From assembly GCF_900639915.1 (NCBI RefSeq), contig NZ_CAAAID010000003.1:230059-294058 (forward strand): a DNA stretch of 64,000 bases, given 5' to 3'. Below are positions 38,153 to 47,925 of the stretch, piece by piece (position 1 is the stretch's first letter; each line of letters starts with the position of its first letter). A model generated the notes under the pieces. The model was not told the DNA's origin, did not search any database, and was given only the letters and a program-made list of their open reading frames with translations. The stretch comes from Legionella nagasakiensis. GTDB taxonomy: Bacteria > Pseudomonadota > Gammaproteobacteria > Legionellales > Legionellaceae. A program made the position numbers and the translations under genes.

Positions 38153-38923
38153 ATGACGATCTTAGTGTTTGATATAGAAACGATTCCAGATATTGATACT
38201 GGCCGTACACTGTATGATCTGGACGGCTTATCGGATGACGATACGGCTAAAGCACTTTTTGCCATGCGTCGCGCCAAGACCGGACAGGAATTTTTACCCC
38301 ATCATCTGCAAAAAATTGTCGTCATTTCACTGGTTATCAGCAGTGCCACACAACTAAAAGTCTGGACACTCGGAGATGAGATTGCCGATGAACGCGAACT
38401 TATTCAGCGATTTTTTACAGGTATTAACAAACACACACCAACGCTGGTTAGCTGGAATGGAAGTGGCTTTGATCTCCCGGTGCTGCATTACCGAGCTTTA
38501 CTCCATGGTATAGAAGCGCCGATCTATTGGGAAGCAGGTGATAATCAACAAGCATTCCGCTGGAATAATTATTTAAACCGTTTTCATTACCGCCACCTTG
38601 ATCTGATGGATATACTCGCTGCCTATCAAAATAAAGCCTTCGCCCCATTGGATGAAATTGCCAGTATGTTAGGCTTTCCAGGAAAAATGGGAATGAATGG
38701 TGCAAAAGTATGGGAAGAATATCAAGCCGGTAATCTAAAAGGAATTCGTGATTATTGTGAAACGGACGTTTTAAACACTTACTGCGTTTATTTGCGCTTT
38801 GAATTAATGCGCGGTTCTATTAATCAGGTGGAATACAGAAGCGCCATTGAAAGACTTCGCAGCTATCTGCAAGAAGAACAAGATAAAATGCATTTACAGG
38901 AATTTTTGCAAAGAATGATATAA
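38153..38923 (+). CDS. 3'-5' exonuclease, DnaQ fold (PolB-like exonuclease domain)
   Basis: 256-residue stand-alone exonuclease of the family related to the proofreading domain of B-type DNA polymerases. Exo I is VFDIETIPDID (D, E metal ligands), Exo II is SWNGSGFDLPVLHYRAL (N, D), and Exo III is the YCETDVLNTY region near residue 200. Family size is about 250 residues. Metal-dependent degradation of single-stranded nucleic acid is expected; the cellular role is not established. Confidence 0.87.
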   Translation: MTILVFDIETIPDIDTGRTLYDLDGLSDDDTAKALFAMRRAKTGQEFLPHHLQKIVVISLVISSATQLKVWTLGDEIADERELIQRFFTGINKHTPTLVSWNGSGFDLPVLHYRALLHGIEAPIYWEAGDNQQAFRWNNYLNRFHYRHLDLMDILAAYQNKAFAPLDEIASMLGFPGKMGMNGAKVWEEYQAGNLKGIRDYCETDVLNTYCVYLRFELMRGSINQVEYRSAIERLRSYLQEEQDKMHLQEFLQRMI

Positions 38924-38929
38924 AAGTGA

Positions 38930-39385
38930 TTAAATTTCCTTTTGTAACAAAACAGCATCTTCAACCCCATGCTCGTCCTGGTAGTAATCTTTTTTAATAC
39001 CGGCCTGATAAAATCCCATTTTTTTATATAATTTTATCGCCGACACATTACTTGGTCGTACTTCCAGCACTATCACATGAATCTGAGAACCCGCTAACGA
39101 ATCAATCATGTCCTGTAAAAGCGCCCGGCCATAACCTTTTCCTTGATAAGCAAACGCCACGCATACATTCAAAATATGGCAGGTATTTTCATGATAGCGG
39201 GAAATAATATAACTGATGATCTCAGAATTAGTTCGCTCAAAAGATTCGAGCACACGACAATCATACTCCACCAGCACACAGTCTCTCAGAATATCACGGC
39301 TCCAAGGAGCTCTGTGTGCTGAACATTCAATGGCGTAAATACTCTCAATATCATCAACCGTCATGGGACGTATGTGATACAGCAT
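38930..39385 (-). CDS. rimI: ribosomal protein S18-alanine N-acetyltransferase
   Basis: GNAT-fold acetyltransferase of 151 residues. The acetyl-CoA motif is GKGYGRALLQDMI, preceded by ILNVCVAFAYQ and followed by LEVRPSNVSAIKLYKKMGF and YYQDEHGVEDAVLL, all as in RimI. The N-terminal RPMTVDDIESIYAIECSAHRAPWS also matches. It acetylates the N-terminal Ala of S18 in E. coli. It converges on the exonuclease gene with 6 bp between stops. Confidence 0.9.
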   Translation of the reverse strand: MLYHIRPMTVDDIESIYAIECSAHRAPWSRDILRDCVLVEYDCRVLESFERTNSEIISYIISRYHENTCHILNVCVAFAYQGKGYGRALLQDMIDSLAGSQIHVIVLEVRPSNVSAIKLYKKMGFYQAGIKKDYYQDEHGVEDAVLLQKEI

Positions 39386-39551
39386 ACCTGATCCTGTTTA
39401 ATACCGCTTATGGATGACCTCTTACCATGCCATTTCATTTTGACCGATTGAATTTTGCCTACTTCCCACGGCTTGTTCGCGGGATGCAAGCATTTTTTTC
39501 GAATGTTTATTATCACAACCTGTGAACATTAAAATGGAAAACTGTTCTATC

Positions 39552-40976
39552 TTATTTCTTCTTTTTTTTCGGCAGATAAAGATCCGTAATAGTACCTTCA
39601 AAAATTTCTGCCGCCTGTGCCACCGTTTCTGAAAGGGTCGGATGTGGATGTATCGTCAGTGCAATATCTTCAACATCACAACCCATTTCAATGGCCAGTG
39701 CCGTCTCGGCAATTAAATCGCCGGCGTTAATCCCAACAATTCCTGCGCCTAAAATACGCTTACTGTCTGGGCAGAATAATAATTTGGTTATGCCTTCCTC
39801 ACGACCCATACTCAATGCACGTCCACTGGCTGCCCAAGGAAAAGAAGCTTTCTCATAAGCGATGTTTTGTGCTTTTGCTTCTTTTTCAGTAAGTCCTGCC
39901 CAGGCAATTTCCGGATCCGTGTATGCCACACTGGCAATACACTTAGGATCAAAATAATGCTTCATTCCAGAAATAACTTCAGCCGCAACTTTACCTTCTG
40001 GGATCGCCTTATGGGCTAACATAGGTTGCCCAACCACATCACCAATCGCAAAAATATGAGAAACATTGGTACGCATTTGTCTATCCACCTGAATAAAGCC
40101 ACGCTCATCGACGTTAACACCTGCTTTATCAGCAGCAATTGTACCACCATTAGGCTTACGCCCTACCGCCACCAGAACTTGCTGAAAGCATAACGGCTTA
40201 TCCGTTGCATGCTCACCTTCCATTGAGACGTAAATACCATTTTTTTGAGCATCCATGTTTGTAACCTTGGTTTTCAACAAAAATTTGACACCTTTCTTGC
40301 TCATACGCTTTTGTAATACATTGACCAGATCAGCATCTGCACCAGGTATAAGCTGATCCATAAATTCTACAACCGTTACCTCAACACCAAGAGCAGAATA
40401 AACGGTCGCCATTTCCAACCCGATAATGCCTCCACCTAAAACAAGCAGACTGCCTTTGATATCCGCTAATTCAAGTGCACCTGTGGAACTAAAAATACGT
40501 TTGTCTTCAGGAATAAAGGGCAAATTGACGGATTCACTGCCAACGGCAATAATCGCATGTTCAAACTCAATTTGAATTTTACCTTCTTTTCCATCAACAA
40601 TAACTTGATGTGTTCCTGAAAATTTAGCGTGACCAGTGGCTACTTCAACCTTGCGCTGTTTTGCCAGGGCATTTAATCCACCTGTTAATTTGCTTACTAC
40701 TGAATTTTTCCAGGCAACCAACTTTTTATTGTCCAGTTTGGGTTTTGCAAAGGACACACCATACTCTGCCATTTCTTCTGTTTCATCGAGAACCTTGGCA
40801 ATATGCAATAAAGCCTTAGAAGGAATACAGCCCACATTTAAACAAACGCCGCCCAGTGTGTCGTAACGTTCAATTAGCACTACTTTCTTGCCCAAATCAG
40901 CAGCGCGAAAAGCAGCTGTATAACCCCCCGGGCCACTACCTATAACAACGACGTCTGTTTTTATTTGCTTTGTCAT
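39552..40976 (-). CDS. lpdA: dihydrolipoyl dehydrogenase (E3)
   Basis: Reoxidises dihydrolipoyl groups of the 2-oxo acid dehydrogenases with NAD+. 474 residues from the ATG at 40976, which has GAGG 9 nt upstream. FAD motif VIGSGPGGYTAAFRA, redox pair C45/C50 in GGVCLNVGCIPSK, NAD motif LVLGGGIIGLEMATVYS, and catalytic HPHPTLSE near the C-terminus. It ends in a basic KKKKK-type tail. Third gene of aceE-aceF-lpdA. Confidence 0.97.
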   Translation of the reverse strand: MTKQIKTDVVVIGSGPGGYTAAFRAADLGKKVVLIERYDTLGGVCLNVGCIPSKALLHIAKVLDETEEMAEYGVSFAKPKLDNKKLVAWKNSVVSKLTGGLNALAKQRKVEVATGHAKFSGTHQVIVDGKEGKIQIEFEHAIIAVGSESVNLPFIPEDKRIFSSTGALELADIKGSLLVLGGGIIGLEMATVYSALGVEVTVVEFMDQLIPGADADLVNVLQKRMSKKGVKFLLKTKVTNMDAQKNGIYVSMEGEHATDKPLCFQQVLVAVGRKPNGGTIAADKAGVNVDERGFIQVDRQMRTNVSHIFAIGDVVGQPMLAHKAIPEGKVAAEVISGMKHYFDPKCIASVAYTDPEIAWAGLTEKEAKAQNIAYEKASFPWAASGRALSMGREEGITKLLFCPDSKRILGAGIVGINAGDLIAETALAIEMGCDVEDIALTIHPHPTLSETVAQAAEIFEGTITDLYLPKKKKK

Positions 40977-41019
40977 TTTAAAAACCTCATTAGGATACTG
41001 GTCGCACAAAAACGACCTG

Positions 41020-42672
41020 CTACAATAAAATTTTTCGAATATCGCTTAAACTGTCACTTAAAAATCCAGTAAATCGCGCCGCTTCGGCTCCATCTATTAC
41101 ACGGTGGTCATAAGAAAGCGACAAAGGCAACATCAATCTCGGCTTAAATTCGCCATCTAGATAAACTGGCTTTATCATGGAACGAGATAATCCAAGAATT
41201 GCCACCTCAGGGCTGTTAACGATTGGAGTAAATGCGGTGCCTCCAATCCCACCCAAGCTTGAAATTGTAAAGCAACCGCCATTCATATCAGCCGGCATTA
41301 ATCCTTTTTCACGTGCTTTAGAGCTCAATCGCGCCATTTCTTGAGCAATATCACCGACGGATAATTGATCCACGTCTTTTATAACAGGCACAACCAAACC
41401 ATTTGGTGTTTCAACCGCAACACCAATATTGAAATAATGTTTATAAATCAAGTTTTCTCCACTGACGTCAAGAGACGCATTAAATTGCGGAAATTTAGCC
41501 AGTGCCTTACTGACAACCTTACATACAAACGCAAGCAGCGTCAGCTTATAACCTGATTTTTTTGCACCTTCCGCCTCAAGCTGACGAAACGCTTCCAATT
41601 CCGTAATATCCGCTTCATCAAATTGAGTCACATGAGGAATTGTGACCCAAGAACGATGTACATTAATACCCGTTAATCGTTTGATTTTATTTAACGGCTT
41701 AACTTCAATGTGACCAAACTGGCTAAAATCAATGGCAGGAGCAGGCGATAGCGCCAACCCACTAGCAACAGTTTTTTCTTGTAATTTCGCTTTCACAAAC
41801 TGCTGGACATCTTCTTTACTGATGCGTAATTTTCGACCACTACCCTGTATTTCGGCCAAATTAACACCTAACTCTCTCGCCAATCGTCTTACAGCAGGGC
41901 CGGCAAAAACAACCGTATTTGCATTTTTCTCAATGACAGGCGCATTGGATATGGAACTTTTGGCAGGTAATTTTCCTGAAATTTCAACAACAGGTTGGGA
42001 TGTTTCCTGTGGTTTTTCTTTTTTATTTTCCACAGATGAGGAAGTTGGTTCATGCTTTGATTCTAGCCGAGATGTCTCTCCTTCTTGCATTAATGTTAAA
42101 ATCACATCCCCTTCCGAGACTTTATCGCCTAGTTTTACTTTGACGGTCTGGACCGTTCCCTCACAAGGCGACGGAATTTCCATACTTGCCTTATCGGATT
42201 CCAAGGTAATCAGTGGTGTATCCTTATTAATTTTATCCCCTTCCTTAACCAATATTTCAATCACATCCACGCCATGAGCACCGCCAATATCAGGGATCTT
42301 TATTTCTTTTTCCGTGGTTTCTTTCCGCGTTTTTTTATCAGAGTTTTTTTTGTCATTCGTTGTTTTCTTTTCAGATTTACTTTCGGAGTTTTCTTGAGAT
42401 TTGAAGTCAGATTCTTGTTGTGTATTACTTTGACTTGGAGCAAGCATTAAAATCACATCACCTTCAGACACCTTATCACCTACCTTGACTTCAATAGATT
42501 GGACAGTTCCGGATTCAGGAGATGGAATTTCCATGCTTGCCTTGTCAGATTCAAGGGTAATGAGTGGCGTATCTTTGCCTATCTCATCACCGACTTTAAC
42601 AAGTATCTCAATGACATCCACGCCTGCGGCACCACCAATATCCGGTATTTTTATTTTTTTTTCGTCTGCCAT
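41020..42672 (-). CDS. aceF: pyruvate dehydrogenase E2, dihydrolipoamide acetyltransferase
   Basis: Core of the pyruvate dehydrogenase complex. The 550 residues contain two lipoyl domains with modified lysines K44 and K161, both in TLESDKASMEIPSP. They are separated by a Lys/Ser/Glu-rich linker. A peripheral-subunit-binding domain follows (GPAVRRLARELGVNLAEIQG, about 254-290), and then the catalytic domain with SYDHRVIDGAEAARF near residue 520. E. coli AceF has three lipoyl domains; two is common in other bacteria. Confidence 0.97.
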   Translation of the reverse strand: MADEKKIKIPDIGGAAGVDVIEILVKVGDEIGKDTPLITLESDKASMEIPSPESGTVQSIEVKVGDKVSEGDVILMLAPSQSNTQQESDFKSQENSESKSEKKTTNDKKNSDKKTRKETTEKEIKIPDIGGAHGVDVIEILVKEGDKINKDTPLITLESDKASMEIPSPCEGTVQTVKVKLGDKVSEGDVILTLMQEGETSRLESKHEPTSSSVENKKEKPQETSQPVVEISGKLPAKSSISNAPVIEKNANTVVFAGPAVRRLARELGVNLAEIQGSGRKLRISKEDVQQFVKAKLQEKTVASGLALSPAPAIDFSQFGHIEVKPLNKIKRLTGINVHRSWVTIPHVTQFDEADITELEAFRQLEAEGAKKSGYKLTLLAFVCKVVSKALAKFPQFNASLDVSGENLIYKHYFNIGVAVETPNGLVVPVIKDVDQLSVGDIAQEMARLSSKAREKGLMPADMNGGCFTISSLGGIGGTAFTPIVNSPEVAILGLSRSMIKPVYLDGEFKPRLMLPLSLSYDHRVIDGAEAARFTGFLSDSLSDIRKILL

Positions 42673-42723
42673 ACTTATAATCTCTCGTCTCTATTGTGCA
42701 AACATTATACTTCTCTCAATGCA

Positions 42724-45384
42724 TTAGTGAGTTGCCGGATCCAGTTTTTCCTTATCAATGCCAAATTTTTTCATGGCTTTCAGCACCGTTTCTTTTGGTA
42801 ACTCACCTTGATCAGCTAAAGTATTTAATGTGGCAATAACAATGAATTTTGCATCCACCTCAAAGAAGTGTCGTAAACGAGCACGAGTATCACTACGACC
42901 ATAACCATCCGTGCCGAGAGTGACAAAAGGAGCCTGCACAAACGGCCGTATTTGATCAGCATATAACTTCATATAATCCGTTGCAGCAATCACCGGTCCT
43001 TTTTTACCCGTTAACTGTTGGCTAACATAACTTTGCTGTGGTGCTTTCTCTGGATGCATGCGATTATAACGCTCAACAGTCAAGCCATCGCGACGCAATT
43101 CGGTAAAGCTTGTGACACTCCAAACATCAGAAGAAACTGAAAATTCATCCCGCAATAGGTTTGCAGCATGAATGACTTCCCGCAAAATAGCGCCGCATCC
43201 TAATAGTTGCACATGATGTTTTAAGGTTTTGCTGCTTTTTTGCAAGAGATACATGCCCTTAAGGATACCTTCCTCTACTCCTTCAGGCATATCAGGATGA
43301 TGATAGTTTTCATTCATCACAGTAATATAATAAAACACATTATCCTGCTTTTGATACATCCGATACAAACCATGCTGAATGATCACCGCCAGTTCGTAAG
43401 CATACGTTGGGTCGTAAGAAACACAATTTGGAATCGTAGAAGCCAACAAATGACTATGCCCATCTTGATGCTGCAATCCTTCTCCGGCTAACGTGGTCCG
43501 CCCAGCCGTTCCACCCAGTAAAAAACCACGAGCCTGCATGTCTCCTGCAGCCCACGCCAAATCACCAATACGTTGAAAACCAAACATAGAATAATAAATA
43601 TAAAATGGAATCATGGGCAACTTATTCGTGCTGTATGAAGTTGCTGCCGCCATCCAAGAAGCAAATGCGCCTGCTTCATTAATTCCTTCTTCTAAAATTT
43701 GCCCATCACGAGCCTCACGGTAATACATGACTTGCTCGTGATCGACAGGGGTATATAATTGACCAACTGGAGAATAAATGCCTATTTGACGAAATAAGCC
43801 CTCCATGCCAAATGTACGGGATTCATCAGGTACAATGGGAACAATACGCGGACCGATTTCTTTATCCTTCAGCAAAATCGATAAAAGACGAACAAACGCC
43901 ATTGTCGTAGAAATTTCACGCTCCCCTGAACTCTTAGTTACCGCTGAAAAAGCAGATAAATCAGGAACATTTAATGATTCAAATTCTGTATTACGTACTG
44001 GCAAAAATCCACCTAAAGCTTCTCGTTGCTTTCGTAAATACTGTATTTCAGGGCTATCTTCTTCGGGGCGGTAAAAGGGAACTTCTGTAATTTTGTCATC
44101 GCTGATAGGAATACTGAAGCGATCACGAAACGCACGCAATTGCTCTATGGTCATTTTCTTTTGTTGATGCGTGATGTTCATGCCTTCACCAGCAGCCCCC
44201 ATCCCGTATCCTTTAATTGTTTTTGCCAGAATGACGGTTGGACTACCTTGATGCTCAACCGCCCGAGCATAAGCGGCATATACTTTTTGTGGGTCATGGC
44301 CGCCACGATTCAATCGCCAGATTTCATCATCCGACAAATGTTCAACCATTTTTTTCAACTCAGGGTACTGACCGAAAAAATGCTGCCGTACATACGCACC
44401 ATCTTTTGCTTTATAGGCCTGATAATCACCATCAACGCATTCTTCCATACGTTTTTGCATTAAGCCGTCATGATCACGAGCGAATAAAGGATCCCATCGC
44501 CCCCCCCAAACCACTTTAATCACATTCCAGCCTGCACCACGAAACAGTCCTTCAAGCTCTTGAATAATTTTGCTGTTTCCTCGTACTGGACCATCGAGAC
44601 GTTGAAGATTACAGTTCACAACAAAGATGAGATTGTCTAACTTTTCCCGAGCAGCAATGGACAACGCACCTACTGATTCTGGTTCGTCCATTTCACCATC
44701 ACCAAGAAAAGCCCATACTTTGCGCCCTTCGGTCGCAATTAGCCCCCTATTTTCCAGATATTTTAAAAATCGCGCCTGGTAAATGGCCTGCAAAGGACCT
44801 AACCCCATAGATACGGTAGGAAACTGCCAGAAATCATTCATTAACCAAGGATGAGGATAGGAAGACAAGCCATCCGTTTCCACCTCCTGTCTGAAATTAC
44901 CCAGTTGTTCCTCAGAAAGCCTGCCTTCAAGAAAAGCACGGGCATAAATGCCGGGAGAGGAATGCCCTTGAATATATAACAAATCTCCTAAATGCTTATC
45001 TGGACCTTTGAAAAAATAATTAAAGCCAACCTCATATAAGGTTGAAGCAGACGCATACGTTGCAATATGACCGCCCAGTTCAGGAGCATATTTCCCCGCA
45101 CGTAAAACCATAGCAACAGCATTCCAGCGAATCAAGGCATTAATGCGTTTGCCTATCCCTTCATCGGGTGGCATTTGTTTTTCTTCATGGAGTTTTATTG
45201 TATTTCGATAAGGGGTATTGATTGAGCTTGCAATATTAATCCCTTCTGCGCCGGCTTTTTTAAGCAATTCCTTTAATATAAATTCTGCACGCTCATTACC
45301 CTCATAAGCAATGACCGCTTTCAAAGCATCCAGCCATTCCCGAGTTTCAACCGGATCAATATCATTAAATTTCTCATCTGTCAT
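42724..45384 (-). CDS. aceE: pyruvate dehydrogenase E1 component
   Basis: Homodimeric thiamine-diphosphate E1 that decarboxylates pyruvate and acetylates the lipoyl group of AceF. About 886 residues. The TPP motif is FLGDGEMDEPES; QRLDGPVRGN, GYGMGAAGEGMNITHQ and the C-terminal GTDGYGRSDTRARLRHFFEVD match the AceE type. The ATG at 45384 has GAGGA 9 nt upstream. Heads aceE-aceF-lpdA; the Cys-rich lipoprotein gene ends 30 bp before it on the same strand. Confidence 0.97.
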   Translation of the reverse strand: MTDEKFNDIDPVETREWLDALKAVIAYEGNERAEFILKELLKKAGAEGINIASSINTPYRNTIKLHEEKQMPPDEGIGKRINALIRWNAVAMVLRAGKYAPELGGHIATYASASTLYEVGFNYFFKGPDKHLGDLLYIQGHSSPGIYARAFLEGRLSEEQLGNFRQEVETDGLSSYPHPWLMNDFWQFPTVSMGLGPLQAIYQARFLKYLENRGLIATEGRKVWAFLGDGEMDEPESVGALSIAAREKLDNLIFVVNCNLQRLDGPVRGNSKIIQELEGLFRGAGWNVIKVVWGGRWDPLFARDHDGLMQKRMEECVDGDYQAYKAKDGAYVRQHFFGQYPELKKMVEHLSDDEIWRLNRGGHDPQKVYAAYARAVEHQGSPTVILAKTIKGYGMGAAGEGMNITHQQKKMTIEQLRAFRDRFSIPISDDKITEVPFYRPEEDSPEIQYLRKQREALGGFLPVRNTEFESLNVPDLSAFSAVTKSSGEREISTTMAFVRLLSILLKDKEIGPRIVPIVPDESRTFGMEGLFRQIGIYSPVGQLYTPVDHEQVMYYREARDGQILEEGINEAGAFASWMAAATSYSTNKLPMIPFYIYYSMFGFQRIGDLAWAAGDMQARGFLLGGTAGRTTLAGEGLQHQDGHSHLLASTIPNCVSYDPTYAYELAVIIQHGLYRMYQKQDNVFYYITVMNENYHHPDMPEGVEEGILKGMYLLQKSSKTLKHHVQLLGCGAILREVIHAANLLRDEFSVSSDVWSVTSFTELRRDGLTVERYNRMHPEKAPQQSYVSQQLTGKKGPVIAATDYMKLYADQIRPFVQAPFVTLGTDGYGRSDTRARLRHFFEVDAKFIVIATLNTLADQGELPKETVLKAMKKFGIDKEKLDPATH

Positions 45385-45414
45385 GAATATCATTCCTCGT
45401 CTATAAAGACTTTT

Positions 45415-45783
45415 TTAGCAGCAAGTTGGTGCAACTTGCAGACGTTTTTGTATCGTTCCTGCACAAGATTGGACACACATGCGATAATCCGCCAGGCAAT
45501 TACACGTTGTTTTGCGGCATTGTAGTGGATCACGATAAGATTTCAACTCGCGAGCAATAATTCCACCTTGCATACATTGTTCATGCTTATATTGGTTATA
45601 GCTTTTGGCGGCAGATAAATCCGTACAGGTGGAACATCGACGGCAATTATTAGTACATACTGCTTTACATTCATTAAATTGTTTTTCACAGGAAATCCTA
45701 CATCCAGCTTGTCCCGAGGCAGGCGTTTGCTTGGTGCAACTTGCAAGTAAGATAAATACAAAACAAAAAATTAATCGAATCAT
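45415..45783 (-). CDS. Cys-rich lipoprotein, unknown
   Basis: About 122 residues. The signal peptide ends in the lipobox LLASC, so the Cys should be lipidated. The mature part is extraordinarily cysteine-rich, with about 15 further Cys in ~105 residues, including CRISC, C-x3-C-x3-C-x2-C-x2-C spacing, CNC and a terminal CC. Such spacing suggests several disulfides or a metal-binding surface in the cell envelope. Immediately upstream of aceE on the same strand, but no functional link is obvious. I do not recognise a family. Confidence 0.65.
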   Translation of the reverse strand: MIRLIFCFVFILLASCTKQTPASGQAGCRISCEKQFNECKAVCTNNCRRCSTCTDLSAAKSYNQYKHEQCMQGGIIARELKSYRDPLQCRKTTCNCLADYRMCVQSCAGTIQKRLQVAPTCC

Positions 45784-45869
45784 GATATACATAATGGTTC
45801 ACTCTTCTTTAAAATGGTTTGATGCCATTGCTTTTATTGCCCATGTGTCTTTTTCTGGGTGCTAATTTG

Positions 45870-46622
45870 TTACAGCCATGCCACTATAGTGAAAAAAGCT
45901 AGGAAAACCAGCAATACAATGGTGGCATGCTCTACAAGGGTTTCAGCCTTTGGCATCAACAAGGATGCCTGTTCATGACCATCCATGGCATTTAATCCAC
46001 ACGTCTTTAACATCACATGATTATTGTCTGGCGATGTAAGAAAACCATGAGAAAAATAACCAATTCCCATCTGAAAATGCCCTGCCAGCAAGTATAATAA
46101 CGCGGTCATCCTAGCCGGAAACCAATCCAGGGCTGCCGTCAGAACACTCGCTTGTACTTGTACTTTATTCTGTTTCTGACAAAGGGAAATCAGACGATAG
46201 GCCAACACACCCACTGGACCAGAAATAATATACCAAAAAATTACGGCAAATAATTGCCCATTCACCTGAGCCAGGTAATTTCCGACATCATCATGAATCT
46301 CTGATTCAGGCGATTGGGGATGGGCAGGATAAAACGGATGACCAGGACCAAGGCAATAATAAAAAATAACAAGATTCAAAAACAATCCGATAAAACCAAA
46401 TAGAAAATGCGCAAAAAAATAAAAAACAATGCTCGTTGATAAAAGCAAAGGCAATAAAATCATCGCCATTATTATCCATGGATTTGCAAAGATGCTACGT
46501 TCAGGTAAGATTTTACTCAATGTATTGAAGTAAGAAGAAAACCAATGAAATCGCTTATGGGCGCTAATATGGACTAAAAAACGCTCACTTAATAGGCAAA
46601 GAACAATAATCAAAAGTTTCAT
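45870..46622 (-). CDS. ampE: AmpE-like inner membrane protein
   Basis: 250 residues with four hydrophobic segments. It matches AmpE at the start (LLIIVLCLLSERFL), in the middle (FYYCLGPGHPF, a characteristic AmpE stretch) and in the region VLTAALDWFPARMTALLYLLAGHF. AmpE is a proposed signal transducer linked to beta-lactamase induction through AmpD in enterobacteria, but its biochemical role is not settled. The neighbouring ampD is absent here. It starts 8 bp after the antiporter gene. Confidence 0.82.
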   Translation of the reverse strand: MKLLIIVLCLLSERFLVHISAHKRFHWFSSYFNTLSKILPERSIFANPWIIMAMILLPLLLSTSIVFYFFAHFLFGFIGLFLNLVIFYYCLGPGHPFYPAHPQSPESEIHDDVGNYLAQVNGQLFAVIFWYIISGPVGVLAYRLISLCQKQNKVQVQASVLTAALDWFPARMTALLYLLAGHFQMGIGYFSHGFLTSPDNNHVMLKTCGLNAMDGHEQASLLMPKAETLVEHATIVLLVFLAFFTIVAWL

Positions 46623-46630
46623 TATAAATC

Positions 46631-47803
46631 CTAATCTTTTCGCATTTTTTCAGACAATGACATGGGCGTCGGGTATTTCAATACCACAACATACGATGAA
46701 ACGATGAACGTTAAAATTGTTGTAGCCTGAATCAAATTGGATGCTACATCAGATATCAGCTTACTGCTCAAAGCAATGCTTGCGACTAATAAAGAAAATT
46801 CACTCGCCTGTCCTAAGCGAACCCCCACTTCTTTTGAAACAGGCCTTTTTTCACCCGCTTTAGCCAATAGAAAATAAAAACACAATGGTTTAAGAAACAA
46901 TACTAACGCAGCCAGGATTATTGCAGGGATAACCACCTGTGCTGCAAAACTAAAATTAAAAGTCGCGCCAACTGAAAAGAAAAACATCACCAGAAAAAAA
47001 TCGCGCAACGGTTTGAGGCTTTCAGCAATAAACAGCGAAATCGGACTAGCAGCTAAAGCCACACCAGCCACAAAAGCACCTATATCCTCTGACAGTCCTA
47101 ATTGATTTGCAAGAATCGATAATCCAAGACACCATCCAATGGAAAGCAAAAAGACATATTCTTGAGTCCGGTCAAAACGGGCCAGCAATTTAACCAGAAC
47201 ATAACGTTCCACAGCGAAAGCAAATAAAATCAAGGCAGGGAGCGCAACACCCACTAAAAGTAAGTCATTCCAAGACAAACTACCATCCTGCCGTGCACCA
47301 TTGATTAAGATCAACACGACAATAGCAATAAGATCCTGCATCAGCAACACACTGATCATGACTTCCCCAGTATGTTGATGATGAAGAATGGTCGTTGGTA
47401 ATAGCTTCAGCCCAATAATGGTACTCGAAAACATCATCGCTGCACCAAGTACCCACGACTCAGCAACCGTCAAACCAAACCACCGCCCTATTAAATAGGC
47501 AACGGCTGCAAAAAAAACAGAACTAAATAATGCAATCCACGTCACTTTCTTAAGCATATGCACCAGATTTTGTGGCTGTAAATGCAAGCCCAACAAAAAA
47601 AGGAGAAACACGATTCCCATATCACCCACTTGTTGTACTGCACTTAAATCAGGGATCAACTGCAATCCCCATGGACCCAACGCTCCACCCAACAAAATAT
47701 AGGCAACCAATAAGAATTGCCTGGTATAAAGTACGATGGTTGAAAAAACGGCTGCTCCGCCAAAGATTAAAAAAATTGTATAAAAAACTGCACCATCATG
47801 CAT
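46631..47803 (-). CDS. monovalent cation:proton antiporter (CPA2 family)
   Basis: Inner-membrane Na+(K+)/H+ antiporter of 390 residues with about 11-13 hydrophobic helices. Signatures are GLHLQPQNL, LGAAMMFSSTIIGLKLLP (the unwound helix region), VLLMQDLIAIVVL with the ion-binding Asp, and SEDIGAFVAGVALAASP. It lacks the C-terminal TrkA-N/RCK domain of KefB/KefC, so it is the short Kef-type. Cation choice is not decidable. Upstream of ampE, with 8 bp between them. Confidence 0.87.
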   Translation of the reverse strand: MHDGAVFYTIFLIFGGAAVFSTIVLYTRQFLLVAYILLGGALGPWGLQLIPDLSAVQQVGDMGIVFLLFLLGLHLQPQNLVHMLKKVTWIALFSSVFFAAVAYLIGRWFGLTVAESWVLGAAMMFSSTIIGLKLLPTTILHHQHTGEVMISVLLMQDLIAIVVLILINGARQDGSLSWNDLLLVGVALPALILFAFAVERYVLVKLLARFDRTQEYVFLLSIGWCLGLSILANQLGLSEDIGAFVAGVALAASPISLFIAESLKPLRDFFLVMFFFSVGATFNFSFAAQVVIPAIILAALVLFLKPLCFYFLLAKAGEKRPVSKEVGVRLGQASEFSLLVASIALSSKLISDVASNLIQATTILTFIVSSYVVVLKYPTPMSLSEKMRKD

Positions 47804-47829
47804 ACACTCAATACCCCGCCATTCAATTC

Positions 47830-47925
47830 ATGCAACCAAAGATACTATCCTTACTTTTATTGATACCGCTCTGCCTATTCATCTTTTTCTTTTTAAAAGA
47901 AGATTGGAAAAGAGATTCAATCTAA
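47830..47925 (+). CDS. possible small single-helix membrane peptide
   Basis: 31 codons from ATG to TAA: MQPKILSL, a hydrophobic stretch (LLLLIPLCLFIFFFL) and a basic end KEDWKRDSI. The layout is that of a one-helix small membrane protein, but there is no convincing ribosome-binding site, the end overlaps cydB on the opposite strand, and no homologue is recalled. CydX-type subunits accompany bd oxidases but are encoded on the same strand as cydB, so this is not a clear CydX. Confidence 0.2.
   Translation: MQPKILSLLLLIPLCLFIFFFLKEDWKRDSI

Noticed and set aside
41732-42277. 181-codon rightward frame opposite aceF
   Set aside because: A shadow of the lipoyl-domain repeats on the other strand. 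Its similarity to the frame at 42485-42727 only reflects the duplicated lipoyl domains.
47572-47925. 117-codon rightward frame running from inside the antiporter gene to cydB
   Set aside because: Most of it is antisense to the antiporter. Only the last 31 codons (from 47830) have a plausible membrane-peptide layout and are listed separately with low confidence.
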